A stretch of DNA of 64,000 nt from Actinomadura atramentaria DSM 43919. Lineage in GTDB: Bacteria > Actinomycetota > Actinomycetes > Streptosporangiales > Streptosporangiaceae. Of this stretch, positions 17,581 to 26,592 are shown in pieces; positions within the stretch are counted from its first letter, which is position 1, and each line of letters begins with the position of its first letter. Both the position numbers and the translations under genes were made by a program. Location: assembly GCF_000381885.1 (NCBI RefSeq), contig NZ_KB907211.1, positions 1 to 64,000 on the forward strand, in the 5' to 3' direction. A model generated the notes under the pieces. The model did no database searches, was not told where the DNA came from, and was given only the letters and a program-made list of their open reading frames with translations.

Positions 17581-18513
17581 ATGACGAGTCGCGTGCGCTG
17601 GAGCGCGGCCATCGCGGGAACGGTCGCGGTGTGCGGTTGGGTCAGCGCTTTCGGAACGGCGGCGGCCGATCGGCCGTTTCCCGCCGCGGGCGCGGGCGCG
17701 GGCGCGGAGGGCACGACGCCGCGAGCCCGGACCGATTCCGGCGGGGCGCTTTCCCGGAACGCCGCGCACCCGGAATCCGCCGCGGCCCCCGAGTCCGCCG
17801 TGCCTCCCGAATCCGCCGCACCTCGGGAAACGGCCGCGCCGCCGGAATCCGCGGCCCCCGAATCAGGGGCGGCCGGGGAACCGGCCGCGCCCCGCCGCGT
17901 GGACTGCGCGCACGCCAAATGCGTCGCGCTGACCTTCGACGACGGCCCCGGCCCCTACACGGCGAAGCTGCTCGACATTCTCGCGGCGCGGCACGTCCGG
18001 GCGACGTTCTTCCTGGTCGGCACGAACGCGCGGGCGTACCCGAAGCTGGTGCGCCGCGAGCGCGCCGAGGGCCACGTCGTCGCGAACCACAGCTGGGACC
18101 ACGCGGACCTGCGCCGCAGGTCCGCCGCCGGGGTCCGCTCGGAACTCGCGCGCACGCAGCGCGCCATCGAGCGCGCGGGCGGCGGGACGCCGACGCTGAT
18201 GCGCCCGCCGTACGGCTCCACGAACGGGACCGTCGCGTCCGTCGCGCGCGGCCTCGGCCTCGCGCAGATCCTCTGGACCGTCGACCCGCTGGACTGGAAG
18301 GACCGCAACACCGCCCTCGTCACCAAGCGCGTCGTGCGCGGCGCGCGGCCGGGCTACATCATCCTGTCCCACGACATCCACCGGACGACCGTCAACGCCG
18401 TCCCGGCGATCATCGCCCGCCTCAAGGCGAAGGGCTACGTCTTCGTCACGGTCCCCGAACTCTTCAGCGGCCACCTCAAGCCGGGCCACAAGTACTTCAA
18501 ACGCCCCCGCTGA
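17581..18513 (+). CDS. Secreted NodB-type polysaccharide deacetylase
   Basis: The 310-residue product is a carbohydrate esterase family 4 enzyme acting on chitin oligomers or peptidoglycan. A signal peptide covers about 1-29. Residues 40-105 form a Pro/Ala/Glu/Ser linker with repeated PESAAP units. The NodB domain has TFDDGPGPYT (catalytic Asp-Asp), the metal site motif NHSWDHADLRR (H-x3-H), RPPYGSTNG, and the C-terminal IILSHDIH. A GGAGGGGG ribosome site precedes the ATG, and TAGAAT at 17545 is a possible -10 box. Secretion is inferred from the signal peptide. Confidence 0.92.
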   Translation: MTSRVRWSAAIAGTVAVCGWVSAFGTAAADRPFPAAGAGAGAEGTTPRARTDSGGALSRNAAHPESAAAPESAVPPESAAPRETAAPPESAAPESGAAGEPAAPRRVDCAHAKCVALTFDDGPGPYTAKLLDILAARHVRATFFLVGTNARAYPKLVRRERAEGHVVANHSWDHADLRRRSAAGVRSELARTQRAIERAGGGTPTLMRPPYGSTNGTVASVARGLGLAQILWTVDPLDWKDRNTALVTKRVVRGARPGYIILSHDIHRTTVNAVPAIIARLKAKGYVFVTVPELFSGHLKPGHKYFKRPR

Positions 18514-18804
18514 CCCACCCGCCCGCAACCCTCCGGCGGATGGCGGACGTCCGCCGGTGGACGAAGGGAGGCCTCCGCCGGACGGGCGGACAGCGCGTGT
18601 CCGGCGCACGGGCGGAAGCGGGTTCCGCCGGACCGGCGCCAAGCGGAGGCACGGCGGCCGGGCACCCGACCGGACGCCCGCAGCGGACGGCGGACGCGTG
18701 CTCCGGGCGGAGGGCGGGTCCGCCGGGTGGGCGAGGGCGGGGTCAGGGTCGGGTCAGGGGGTTCCCCGATGGCGGGCGGCCGGCGGGGCGCGGAGCATGG
18801 GGGC
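18514..18804. other. Intergenic G/C-rich spacer
   Basis: About 290 nt without a supported gene. It is rich in short TCCGCCGGA-like words and contains the palindrome GGCGGACGTCCGCC near 18544. It may terminate the deacetylase transcript, but no single clear terminator was identified. Confidence 0.4.
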
Positions 18805-19341
18805 ATGGACCGTTTCCCTGCCGCCGGCGCCCCGACGACCGGCCATCTGCGCGTGTCCGACGCCGAGCGCGACGCGGTCGTCGCGCGCCTCCAGGAGGCG
18901 TACGCCGAGGGCCGCCTCGACCACGACGAGTTCGACCTGCGCGCCCACCTCGCGATGACCGCCAAGACGCGGGGGGACCTCGACCCCCTGGAGCGCGACC
19001 TCGCCCCGGCGCCGCGCGGCGCGGGACGCCCCGCCGACGGGGCCGCGCCGACCGGCGAGGACCGCGTCCTCGCCGCCCTGTCCCACTTCCTCGGCGTCCC
19101 GACCCTGTTCGTCGGCCCGCTGATCATGATGCTGACGAGCGGGAAGCGCTCCGCGTACGTCCGCCGCCACGCGGTCGAGGCCGTCAACTTCCAGTTGACC
19201 GTCCTGCTCGTCACGGTGGTCACGTTCGGGCTCGGCGGCGTCCTCTATGCCCTGACCTGGGCGGTCGCGGCCGTCGCCGCCGCCGTCGCGCTCGCCGGGA
19301 ACGGCTTCCGGACCCCGTGGATTCTGCGTCTCGTGAGATAG
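18805..19341 (+). CDS. DUF1707 and DUF4870 membrane protein
   Basis: This 178-residue protein has an N-terminal DUF1707 domain (LRVSDAERDAVVARLQEAYAEGRLDHDEFDLR, the SHOCT-like actinobacterial pattern) and a C-terminal DUF4870 membrane region. The latter has helices at about 90-112 and 130-160 and the motif RRHAVEAVNFQLTV. Both domains are common in actinobacterial membrane proteins of unknown role. The start at 18805 is chosen because upstream in-frame ATGs would add glycine-rich sequence absent from relatives. Confidence 0.8.
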   Translation: MDRFPAAGAPTTGHLRVSDAERDAVVARLQEAYAEGRLDHDEFDLRAHLAMTAKTRGDLDPLERDLAPAPRGAGRPADGAAPTGEDRVLAALSHFLGVPTLFVGPLIMMLTSGKRSAYVRRHAVEAVNFQLTVLLVTVVTFGLGGVLYALTWAVAAVAAAVALAGNGFRTPWILRLVR

Positions 19342-19362
19342 TGCGTAGCGCTGTTTATTCCC

Positions 19363-19384
19363 GAGGGTGCCTGTGAGCACCCTC
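19363..19384. terminator. Stem-loop after the DUF1707 gene
   Basis: A perfect 8-bp stem GAGGGTGC / GCACCCTC with a 6-nt loop begins 21 nt after the stop codon. It lacks a T run; a terminator is likely but not certain. Confidence 0.5.
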
Positions 19385-19443
19385 TCGCCCGATTATGTGG
19401 ACGATACATGGGATGATCGGTTTACTGTCTCGGGGAGGGGTAG

Positions 19444-20811
19444 ATGACGGACCTGTCGGTCAACGGTGATCACGCACGGGCGGTCGAGGCGCTGCGCCGG
19501 TCGTACGCGGCGATCCCGAAGGGCCAGCCGATCCGGCTGGCGAAGAAGACCTCGAACCTGTTCCGCTGGCGCGACCCGTCCGAGGCCCCCGGCCTGGACG
19601 TGTCCGGCTTCGACCGTGTGCTGAGCGTCGACCCGGAGACCCGCACCGCGCAGGTCCAGGGCATGACGACCTACGAGGACCTGGTCGCCGCGACGCTGCC
19701 GCACGGCCTGATGCCCACGGTCGTCCCGCAGCTCAAGACGATCACCCTCGGCGGCGCGGTCACCGGCCTCGGCATCGAGTCGACGTCGTTCCGCCTCGGC
19801 CTGCCGCACGAGTCGGTGCTGGAGCTGGAGGTCCTGACCGGCGACGGCCAGGTCGTCACCGCCACCCGCGACAACGAGCACCGCGACCTGTTCTACGGCT
19901 TCCCCAACTCCTACGGGACGCTCGGCTACTCGCTGCGGCTGAAGATCGAGCTGATCGAGGTCAAGCCGTACGTCCGGGTGCGGCACCTGCGGTTCGCGGA
20001 CGCGGCGGCGCTGAGCACGGCGCTGGCCGAGCTGGTCGAGAGCGGCGTCTACGAGGGCGAGACCATCGACTTCATGGACGGCACCGTCTTCTCGGCGGAC
20101 GAGCAGTACATCACCCTCGGCTTCTTCGTGGACGAGGCCCCCTACACGTCCGACTACACGGGCCAGCGGATCTACTACCGGTCGATCCAGCAGCGCTCGG
20201 TCGACTTCCTGACCGTCCACGACTACATCTGGCGCTGGGACACCGACTGGTTCTGGTGCTCGGGCGCGTTCGGCGTGCAGAACCCGCTGGTGCGGCGCGT
20301 CTGGCCGGACCGCGCCAAGCGCTCGGACGTCTACCGCAGGCTCGTCGCCTACGACCGGCGGTACCAGATCCTCGCGCGCATCGAGCGGTGGCGCGGGCTG
20401 CGGCCCCGCGAGGACGTCATCCAGGACATCGAGGTCCCCGTCGAGCGGGTTCCGGAGTTCCTGGACTTCTTCCACGCCAAGGTCGGCATGAGCCCGATCT
20501 GGCTGTGCCCGCTGCGCGCCCGCGAGTCCTGGCCGCTGTACCCGCTGGAGCAGGGGCGGACGTACGTCAACGCCGGCTTCTGGGGGACGGTCCGGCTGCC
20601 CCCGGGCCAGATCCCCGAGTACCACAACCGCCTCATCGAGCGGGAGGTCGCGGCGCTGGACGGGCACAAGTCGCTCTACTCGACCGCTTTTTACGGCCGC
20701 GACGAGTTCTGGCGCTACTACGACGGGGAAACCTACCAGCGGTTGAAGGCGGGCTACGACCCCGCCGGACGGTTGCTGGACCTCTACGACAAGTGCGTGC
20801 GCGGGCGCTGA
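19444..20811 (+). CDS. tmsA: FAD-binding oxidoreductase for 10-methyl branched fatty acids (TmsA/BfaA)
   Basis: This 455-residue protein has a vanillyl-alcohol-oxidase-type FAD domain (VDPETRTAQVQGMTTYEDLVAATLPHG, VPQLKTITLGGAVTGLGIESTSFR, FPNSYGTLGYSLRLKIEL). It matches the flavoenzyme that reduces the 10-methylene intermediate to the 10-methyl group in phospholipid-bound stearate. The methyltransferase that makes the methylene intermediate is the next gene, 88 nt downstream. The pair is known from Mycobacterium and other actinobacteria; 10-methyl octadecanoate is a common lipid of Actinomadura-like genera. A GGGAGGGG site lies 3 nt upstream of ATG 19444. Confidence 0.85.
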   Translation: MTDLSVNGDHARAVEALRRSYAAIPKGQPIRLAKKTSNLFRWRDPSEAPGLDVSGFDRVLSVDPETRTAQVQGMTTYEDLVAATLPHGLMPTVVPQLKTITLGGAVTGLGIESTSFRLGLPHESVLELEVLTGDGQVVTATRDNEHRDLFYGFPNSYGTLGYSLRLKIELIEVKPYVRVRHLRFADAAALSTALAELVESGVYEGETIDFMDGTVFSADEQYITLGFFVDEAPYTSDYTGQRIYYRSIQQRSVDFLTVHDYIWRWDTDWFWCSGAFGVQNPLVRRVWPDRAKRSDVYRRLVAYDRRYQILARIERWRGLRPREDVIQDIEVPVERVPEFLDFFHAKVGMSPIWLCPLRARESWPLYPLEQGRTYVNAGFWGTVRLPPGQIPEYHNRLIEREVAALDGHKSLYSTAFYGRDEFWRYYDGETYQRLKAGYDPAGRLLDLYDKCVRGR

Positions 20812-20899
20812 CGCGTCCGCGGCCATCGGGGGAAGGCCCCGGCCGGGGCCGGTGCGCAAGCCGCGGCCCCGGAGGGGCGTGGAGACAGGAGGAAGAAAG

Positions 20900-22165
20900 A
20901 TGACGCTGGCCAAGGTCTTCGAGCAGTTGGCCGGGCCTGGGGCGCCAGTGGAGTTCTCGGCCTATGACGGATCGCGCTCGGGGCAGCCGGGCGCGGACAT
21001 CCGGTTCGACGTGCGCTCCCCGTACGCCGTCTCGTACCTGGTCCACTCGCCCGGCGCGCTGGGTCTGGCCCGCGCGTACGTGAGCGGCATGATCGACGTC
21101 AGCGGCGACATGTATACCGCCCTGTCGACGATGCAGCAGGTCCTCGACGACGTGACGCCGCGTGACAAGCTTCGGATCATCGCCGGGGTCCTGGGCGACC
21201 CGCTGCTCCGCGCGGCGACGTCCCGCAGGCTCCCCCCGCCGCCGCAGGAGGCGCCGTTCAGCCGGGTGCCGTCGTGGCTGCGGCACTCCAAGAGCCGTGA
21301 CGCGCAGGCGATCTCGCACCACTACGACGTCTCCAACACCTTCTACGAGTGGGTCCTCGGCCCGTCGATGGCGTACACGTGCGCCTGCTATCCCACCGAG
21401 GACGCCACCCTGGAGGAGGCGCAGTTCAACAAGCACGACCTGGTGGCCAGGAAGCTCGGTCTCAGGCCGGGCATGCGGCTGCTGGACGTGGGCTGCGGCT
21501 GGGGCGGCATGGTGATGCACGCCGCCAAGGAGTACGGCGTGAAGGCGCTCGGCGTGACGCTGTCCAAGCAGCAGGCCGAGTGGGCGCAGAAGGCCATCGC
21601 CGACCGGGGCCTGTCGGACCTCGCCGAGGTGCGCCACATGGACTACCGCGACGTCGCCGAGACGGGTTTCGACGCGGTCAGCTCCATCGGCCTCACCGAG
21701 CACATCGGGAAGAAGAACCTGCCGTCCTACTTCTCCTTCCTGTACGGGAAGCTGAAGCCGTACGGCCGGATGCTGAACCACACGATCACCCGGCCCGACA
21801 ACCTCGCGCCGTCGATGAAGCAGGGCGGCTTCATCAACCGGTACGTGTTCCCCGACGGGGAGCTGGAGGGGCCGGGCTTCATCCAGCAGGCGATGAACGA
21901 CTCCGGGTTCGAGATCCGCCACCAGGAGAACCTGCGCGAGCACTACGCGCGGACGCTGCTGGGCTGGTGCAAGAACCTGGACGAGCACTGGGACGAGGCC
22001 GTCGCCGAGGTCGGCGAGGGCACCGCGCGGGTGTGGCGCGTCTACATGGCGGGCTGCGTCATCGGGTTCGAGCAGAACTGGATCCAGCTCCACCAGACGC
22101 TGGGCGTGAAGCTCGACGAGAACGGCGCGTCGCACATGCCGCTGCGCCCGACCTGGGCGTCGTGA
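20900..22165 (+). CDS. tmsB: SAM-dependent fatty acid methyltransferase (TmsB/BfaB)
   Basis: The 421-residue product is a cyclopropane-fatty-acid-synthase-like methyltransferase. It has the SAM motif LLDVGCGWGGM near 195, ISHHYDVSNTFYEWVLGPSMAYTCACY before it, and GLTEHIGKKNLPSYF and LNHTITRPDN after it. It is expected to methylate the double bond of oleoyl phospholipid at C-10 to give a 10-methylene product that TmsA reduces. The long N-terminal region (about 1-140) matches this subgroup more than CfaA. GGAGG-like sequences precede ATG 20900. The role is inferred from homology and from the tmsA neighbour. Confidence 0.88.
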   Translation: MTLAKVFEQLAGPGAPVEFSAYDGSRSGQPGADIRFDVRSPYAVSYLVHSPGALGLARAYVSGMIDVSGDMYTALSTMQQVLDDVTPRDKLRIIAGVLGDPLLRAATSRRLPPPPQEAPFSRVPSWLRHSKSRDAQAISHHYDVSNTFYEWVLGPSMAYTCACYPTEDATLEEAQFNKHDLVARKLGLRPGMRLLDVGCGWGGMVMHAAKEYGVKALGVTLSKQQAEWAQKAIADRGLSDLAEVRHMDYRDVAETGFDAVSSIGLTEHIGKKNLPSYFSFLYGKLKPYGRMLNHTITRPDNLAPSMKQGGFINRYVFPDGELEGPGFIQQAMNDSGFEIRHQENLREHYARTLLGWCKNLDEHWDEAVAEVGEGTARVWRVYMAGCVIGFEQNWIQLHQTLGVKLDENGASHMPLRPTWAS

Positions 22166-22180
22166 CCGGCTGACCTGCGG

Positions 22181-22217
22181 CGGGGGCCGCGTCGGGGCGA
22201 CCCGGCGCGGCCTCCGC
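22181..22217 (+). terminator. Terminator of the tmsA-tmsB operon
   Basis: A 16-bp stem with two G-U pairs and a GCGA loop starts 16 nt after the methyltransferase stop and is followed by CCGTTTCT. Confidence 0.75.
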
Positions 22218-22307
22218 CGTTTCTGCGGGGTTTCGGCCGGGTGCTTTCCGGTGGTATCTCGGTGTTCGTCCGGGCCGTCGCGGGCGGCCCCCACGCCGAG
22301 GAGCCTC

Positions 22308-23855
22308 ATGGAAGTTGACTACGTCGTCGTCGGTGCCGGGTCGGCGGGGGCCGCGCTCGCGGCCCGCCTGTCGGAGGACACCGCGGCGCAGGTCGTGCTG
22401 CTGGAGGCGGGCGGGCCGGACGCCAGACAGGAGATCCGCGTCCCGGCCGCGTTCCCCAAGCTGTTCAAGACGCCGTACGACTGGGACTTCACGACCGCGC
22501 CGCAGGCCGCGCTGGACGGCCGCGAACTGTACTGGCCGCGCGGCCGGATACTCGGCGGCTCGTCGTCGATGAACGCGATGATGTGGGTGCGCGGCCACCG
22601 CGAGGACTACGACGGCTGGGGCGTGCCCGGCTGGTCCTACGACGACGTGCTGCCGTACTTCCGGCGGCTGGAGGGCCGCGTCGGCGGCAACGCAGGGGCC
22701 GTCTACGGGACGGGCGGGCCGCAGACCGTCTCCGAGCAGCGCGACCCGAACGAGACGACCCGCGCGTTCCTCGCCGCCTGCGCCGCGCGCGGGATACGGC
22801 GGCTGCCGGAGCTGAACGGCCCGTCCAACGAGGGCTGCGCGCTGACGCCCGTCACGCAGCGGCGCGGCCGCCGCTGGAGCACCGCCGACGCCTATCTGCG
22901 GCCCGCGCGGCGGCGGCCGAACCTGCGCGTGGTGACGGGCGCGCACGTGTCCCGCGTCGTGATCGAGGACGGGCGCGCGACGGGCGTGGAGTACGGCGGC
23001 CGGATCGTCCGGGCGCGCCGCGAGGTCGTGCTGGCGGCGGGCGCGGTCGGGTCGCCGCACCTGCTGATGCTGTCGGGCGTCGGTGATCCGGACGGGCTGC
23101 GCGCGGCGGGCGTCGAGCCGGTCGCCGCGCTGCCCGGCGTCGGCCGGAACCTGCGCGACCACCTGGCGATCATGGTGCTGCGGCACGCGACGCGGCCGGT
23201 CACGCTGACCGGCGCGGACACGCTGCCGAACATCGCGCGCTATCTGCTGGCGCGGCGCGGGCCGCTGACGTCCAACGTGGGGGAGGCGGTCGTGTTCGCC
23301 AAGAGCGACCCGGCGCTGCCCGCCCCCGACCTCGAACTGATCTTCGCGCCGGTCCCGTTCGTCGCGCACGGCCTCACCCCGCCGACCGAGCACGGCCTGA
23401 CGGTCGGCGTGGTCCTGCTGCGGCCCGAATCGGCCGGGACGATCGCGCTCGCCCCCGCCGACCCCGCGGGCGCGCCCGTCATCGACCCCGGCTACCTCAC
23501 CGCCGGCGCCGACCTGCCCCGGCTGCTGCACGGCATCGCGCTGGCCGAGGAGCTGCTGGCGACCGAGCCGCTGGCCCGGCACGCGGGCGCGCCGCTGGCC
23601 CCCTACGACGGGACGGCCGATCCCGACCGGCTCGCCGCGTACGTCCGCGCGAACTGCGAGACGCTGTACCACCCGGTCGGGACGTGCCGGATGGGCACGG
23701 GCGACGACGCGGTCGTGGACCCCGAGCTGCGCGTGCGCGGCGTCGCGGGGCTGCGGGTGGCGGACGCGTCCGTCCTGCCGGAGATCATCCGGGGCCACAC
23801 CAACGCGCCCGCGATCATGGTGGGGGAGCGGGCCGCCGACCTCATCCGGGGCTGA
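22308..23855 (+). CDS. GMC family FAD oxidoreductase
   Basis: This 515-residue glucose-methanol-choline flavoprotein has the N-terminal ADP-binding motif VVVGAGSAGAALAARLSED and LLEAGG. It also has the GMC signature 1 region PRGRILGGSSSMNAMMWVRG, an LSGVGDP segment (signature 2), and the C-terminal catalytic region YHPVGTCRMG, with His, and GHTNAPAIMVGERAADLI. It oxidises an alcohol, possibly choline-like or aliphatic. GAGGAG lies 4 nt before ATG 22308. It follows the tms terminator and precedes the hydrolase gene by 43 nt. Confidence 0.9.
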   Translation: MEVDYVVVGAGSAGAALAARLSEDTAAQVVLLEAGGPDARQEIRVPAAFPKLFKTPYDWDFTTAPQAALDGRELYWPRGRILGGSSSMNAMMWVRGHREDYDGWGVPGWSYDDVLPYFRRLEGRVGGNAGAVYGTGGPQTVSEQRDPNETTRAFLAACAARGIRRLPELNGPSNEGCALTPVTQRRGRRWSTADAYLRPARRRPNLRVVTGAHVSRVVIEDGRATGVEYGGRIVRARREVVLAAGAVGSPHLLMLSGVGDPDGLRAAGVEPVAALPGVGRNLRDHLAIMVLRHATRPVTLTGADTLPNIARYLLARRGPLTSNVGEAVVFAKSDPALPAPDLELIFAPVPFVAHGLTPPTEHGLTVGVVLLRPESAGTIALAPADPAGAPVIDPGYLTAGADLPRLLHGIALAEELLATEPLARHAGAPLAPYDGTADPDRLAAYVRANCETLYHPVGTCRMGTGDDAVVDPELRVRGVAGLRVADASVLPEIIRGHTNAPAIMVGERAADLIRG

Positions 23856-23885
23856 CGGGGGGCTGACGCCGCGCCCGCGCTGGCG

Positions 23886-23891
23886 TAAGTT
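23886..23891 (+). promoter_or_regulatory. -10 box for leaderless hydrolase mRNA
   Basis: TAAGTT ends 7 nt before ATG 23899 and no Shine-Dalgarno sequence is present, which is consistent with a leaderless transcript. Confidence 0.45.
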
Positions 23892-23898
23892 TCCACTT

Positions 23899-24774
23899 AT
23901 GGAAGCTCTCCGGCGCGGCACGGCGTCCGCCAACGGCCTCGACTTCGCCCTCCTGGAGACCGGCCCGGCGGACGGCCCGCTCGCCCTCTGCCTGCACGGC
24001 TTCCCCGACACGGCCCACACGTGGCGGCACCTGCTCCCCGCGCTCGCGGACGCCGGGTACCGCGCCGTCGCGCCGTTCCAGCGGGGGTACGCGCCGACGT
24101 CCGTCCCGGCGGACGGCGCCTACCAGACCGCCGCGCTCGCCACCGACGCCGTCGCGCTGCACGACGCGCTCGGCGGCGGCCCCGACGCCGTCCTCATCGG
24201 GCACGACTGGGGCGCCGCCGCCGCGTACGGCGCCGCGGCCCTGGCCCCCGACCGGTTCCGCCGCGCCGTCGCGCTGGCGCTCCCGCCGGTCGGCGCGCTG
24301 CTCACCGGGTTCCTGCGCTACGAGCAGCTCAAGCGGTCGTTCTACGTGTTCCTGTTCCAGACGCCGCTCGCCGAGGCCGTCCTCGTCCCGGAGTTCATCG
24401 CTGCGCTGTGGCGCGACTGGTCGCCCGGCCACGACGGCGCGGCCGACGCCGCCCGCGCCGCCGAGGCGCTGGCGGCCCCGGCGAACGCGGCGGCGGCGCT
24501 CGGCTACTACCGGGCGATGCTCGACCCGGCCCGGCACGTCGACCGGTACAAGGCCGCGCAGGAGACCGTCGAGCGGCCCGGGACGCGCCCGGTGCTCTAC
24601 CTGCACGGCGCGGACGACGGCTGCCTCGGCGCGGAGACCGCCGAGCCCGCCGCCGTCCTGCCGCACCTGCCCCCCGGCTCCCGCGCCGAGATCGTCGCGG
24701 ACGCGGGCCACTTCCTGCACCTGGAGCGGCCGGACGAGATCCGCGCCCGCGTCCTGGACTGGCTGGCGTCGTGA
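23899..24774 (+). CDS. Alpha/beta hydrolase, epoxide hydrolase-like
   Basis: The 291-residue product has the alpha/beta hydrolase fold with oxyanion motif LHGFPDTAHTWRHLLP, nucleophile elbow IGHDWGAAAAYG (Asp), and catalytic His in DAGHFLHLERPDEI. An Asp nucleophile fits epoxide hydrolases and haloalkane dehalogenases rather than esterases. The cap region contains two tyrosines (RYEQLKRSFYVF) that could serve as epoxide-activating residues. It converges with the acyl-CoA ligase gene. Confidence 0.85.
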   Translation: MEALRRGTASANGLDFALLETGPADGPLALCLHGFPDTAHTWRHLLPALADAGYRAVAPFQRGYAPTSVPADGAYQTAALATDAVALHDALGGGPDAVLIGHDWGAAAAYGAAALAPDRFRRAVALALPPVGALLTGFLRYEQLKRSFYVFLFQTPLAEAVLVPEFIAALWRDWSPGHDGAADAARAAEALAAPANAAAALGYYRAMLDPARHVDRYKAAQETVERPGTRPVLYLHGADDGCLGAETAEPAAVLPHLPPGSRAEIVADAGHFLHLERPDEIRARVLDWLAS

Positions 24775-24779
24775 CCCGG

Positions 24780-24808
24780 CGGTCCGGGCGGGCGTTCCGC
24801 CCGGACCG
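24780..24808. terminator. Bidirectional terminator between convergent genes
   Basis: A perfect stem of at least 11 bp (GGTCCGGGCGG with CCGCCCGGACC) with a 5-nt loop lies between the hydrolase and ligase stop codons. Confidence 0.7.
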
Positions 24809-24814
24809 GCCGCG

Positions 24815-26359
24815 TCAGCGCAGCTCGCGCTTGAGGATCTTCCCGGTCGCCGTCATCGGCAGCGCGTCCCGGAACTCCACCACGCGCGGGTACTTGTAGT
24901 TGGCGAACTGCTCCTTGCCCCAGGCGACCAGCTCGTCCTCGGTGACGGTCGCGCCCGGCTTGCGGATCACGTACGCCTTGATCTCCTCGCCGTGCGACTC
25001 GTGCGGGACGCCGACGACGGCCGCGAGGGAGACGTCCGGATGCGTCATCAGGACCTCCTCCAGCTCGCGCGGGTACACGTTGAAGCCGCCCCGGATGATC
25101 ATGTCCTTCGAGCGGTCGATGATGTAGTAGTAGCCGTCCTCGTCGCGGCGGGCGACGTCGCCGGTGCGGAACCAGCCGTCCTTGATCGCGGCGGCGGTCG
25201 CCTCGGGCCGCTTGTAGTAGCCCTTCATGACGTTGTGGCCGCGGATGGCGATCTCGCCCGGCCCCTCGCCCTCGATCGTCTTCCAGTCGTCGTCGATCAG
25301 GCGCATCTCCACGCCCCAGATCGGCAGGCCGATCGAGCCGGGGCGCGGCTCGCGGTCCGGCCGGTTGAACGACGCGACCGGCGACGTCTCCGACAGGCCG
25401 TAGCCCTCCAGGACGTCCAGCCCGAACTTCTCCTTGATCCCCCTCAGGACCTCCAGCGGCAGCGACGCGCCGCCCGCGGTGACCTGGTTGAGGTTGGTGC
25501 GGATCGCCTCGACGTCCTCGGGCGAGGTGTCGTCGGTGAGCAGCGCCCAGTACATCGTCGGGACGCCCGCGAAGACGTTGACCTTCTCCTTCACCATCAG
25601 CGCGATGGCCTGCTTGGCGTCGAAGCGCGGCAGCATGATCAGCGTGCCGTGCCGGTAGAACCCGACGTTCATCACGCACGTCTGCCCGAAGATGTGGAAC
25701 AGCGGCAGCGCCACCAGCAGCGTGTCGTGCAGGGTCCGCGCGAACAGCGTGTCGCTGATCATCGCGTTGGAGAGCAGGCTGCCGTGCGTCAGCTCCGCGC
25801 CCTTGGGCTGCCCGGTCGTGCCGCTGGTGTAGAGGACGACGGCGGTGTCGGTCGCCTCCGTCCGGACCGTGTCGAACGTGCCGGGCTGGTCGCGCAGGGC
25901 GGCGAAGAGCAGTTCCGCGCCCTCGATCGGGGACTCGGTCGCGGCCGGGTTCGCGGGCAGCAGGAAGAAGTGCTCGCACCCGTCCGCCTGCTCGAAGCCC
26001 GCGTGCCCGGACTCGCCGAGGGGCAGCTCGGGCGTGCCCTCGAAGCAGAAGAACGCCTTCGCGTCGGAGTCGCCGAGGTGGTACGCGATCTCGCGCGGCT
26101 TGAGCAGGACGTTCAGCGGGACGACGACCATGCCCGCCTTGAGCGCGCCGAAGTACACCATCGGGAAGTACGGCAGGTTCGGCGAGGCGAGCGCGATCTT
26201 GTCGCCGGGCCGCAGCCCGCGCGCGACGAGCAGGTTCGCGACCTGGTTGGCGATGGTGTCCAGCACCGAGTACGGGAGCCGCGTGTCGCCGAAGACGACG
26301 GCGTCGCGGTCCGGGACCTCGCGGGCCGCGTCTTCCAGCAGGACGGAGAGGTTGAGCAT
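24815..26359 (-). CDS. Long-chain acyl-CoA ligase (AMP-binding)
   Basis: This 514-residue ANL-superfamily enzyme has the AMP motif VVLYTSGTTGQPKGAELTH near 175. It also has LPLFHIFGQ, the A5 motif EGYGLSETSP, the A7 motif GWFRTGDVARRDEDGYYYIIDRSKDMII, and the terminal lysine in TGKILKREL. It activates a fatty or aromatic acid with ATP and CoA. The start is ATG 26359 with GAGGAG nearby. It is divergent from leuS and shares the roughly 340-nt interval with the leuS leader. Chain-length preference cannot be told. Confidence 0.9.
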   Translation of the reverse strand: MLNLSVLLEDAAREVPDRDAVVFGDTRLPYSVLDTIANQVANLLVARGLRPGDKIALASPNLPYFPMVYFGALKAGMVVVPLNVLLKPREIAYHLGDSDAKAFFCFEGTPELPLGESGHAGFEQADGCEHFFLLPANPAATESPIEGAELLFAALRDQPGTFDTVRTEATDTAVVLYTSGTTGQPKGAELTHGSLLSNAMISDTLFARTLHDTLLVALPLFHIFGQTCVMNVGFYRHGTLIMLPRFDAKQAIALMVKEKVNVFAGVPTMYWALLTDDTSPEDVEAIRTNLNQVTAGGASLPLEVLRGIKEKFGLDVLEGYGLSETSPVASFNRPDREPRPGSIGLPIWGVEMRLIDDDWKTIEGEGPGEIAIRGHNVMKGYYKRPEATAAAIKDGWFRTGDVARRDEDGYYYIIDRSKDMIIRGGFNVYPRELEEVLMTHPDVSLAAVVGVPHESHGEEIKAYVIRKPGATVTEDELVAWGKEQFANYKYPRVVEFRDALPMTATGKILKRELR

Positions 26360-26469
26360 GGCACTCCTCGCACAGGGGTTGTCACCAGGCGTTTATTACT
26401 GATGAGTGTACGAACGGTCCTGCTCATCCTGGTACACGCCGCGCGATGCACGCCATATCGGCCCGTTTC

Positions 26470-26496
26470 TTGACAACCCGGTTGTGACCCTATGGT
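26470..26496 (+). promoter_or_regulatory. Possible upstream leuS promoter
   Basis: TTGACA at 26470 and TATGGT at 26491 are good matches to sigma-70 boxes, but the 15-bp spacer is short. It could serve as a second promoter for the leuS leader. Confidence 0.35.
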
Positions 26497-26541
26497 CGGG
26501 CGCGGGCCGTCCACAGGCGCACGGCCCCCTTGCCCCTGCGC

Positions 26542-26547
26542 TACTCT
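26542..26547 (+). promoter_or_regulatory. -10 box of the leuS leader
   Basis: TACTCT ends 6 nt before the leader-peptide ATG at 26554. No ribosome site precedes that ATG, so the leader is probably translated from a leaderless transcript. Confidence 0.5.
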
Positions 26548-26553
26548 TGTTGT

Positions 26554-26592
26554 ATGCGGACCCGGACGCTCCTTCTTCCACCGCCGCGCTGA
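26554..26592 (+). CDS. Leucine leader peptide of leuS
   Basis: This short frame encodes [12 protein letters not shown] and then stops. Three consecutive leucine codons (CTC CTT CTT) stand in the middle; CTT is rarely used in the surrounding genes, so charged tRNA-Leu level should strongly affect ribosome progress. The following Pro run may add slowness. It lies 103 nt upstream of leuS, and the bases right after its stop pair with the terminator described next. The layout matches amino-acid leader peptides of the trp, ilv and leu type. Identification rests on codon content and RNA context, not on length. Confidence 0.7.
   Translation: MRTRTLLLPPPR

Noticed and set aside
26406-26437. GTGTAC...GTACAC inverted repeat upstream of leuS
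   Set aside because: It has 6-bp arms separated by 20 nt, in a high-GC region with another interleaved repeat. No regulator can be named, so it was not listed as an operator.
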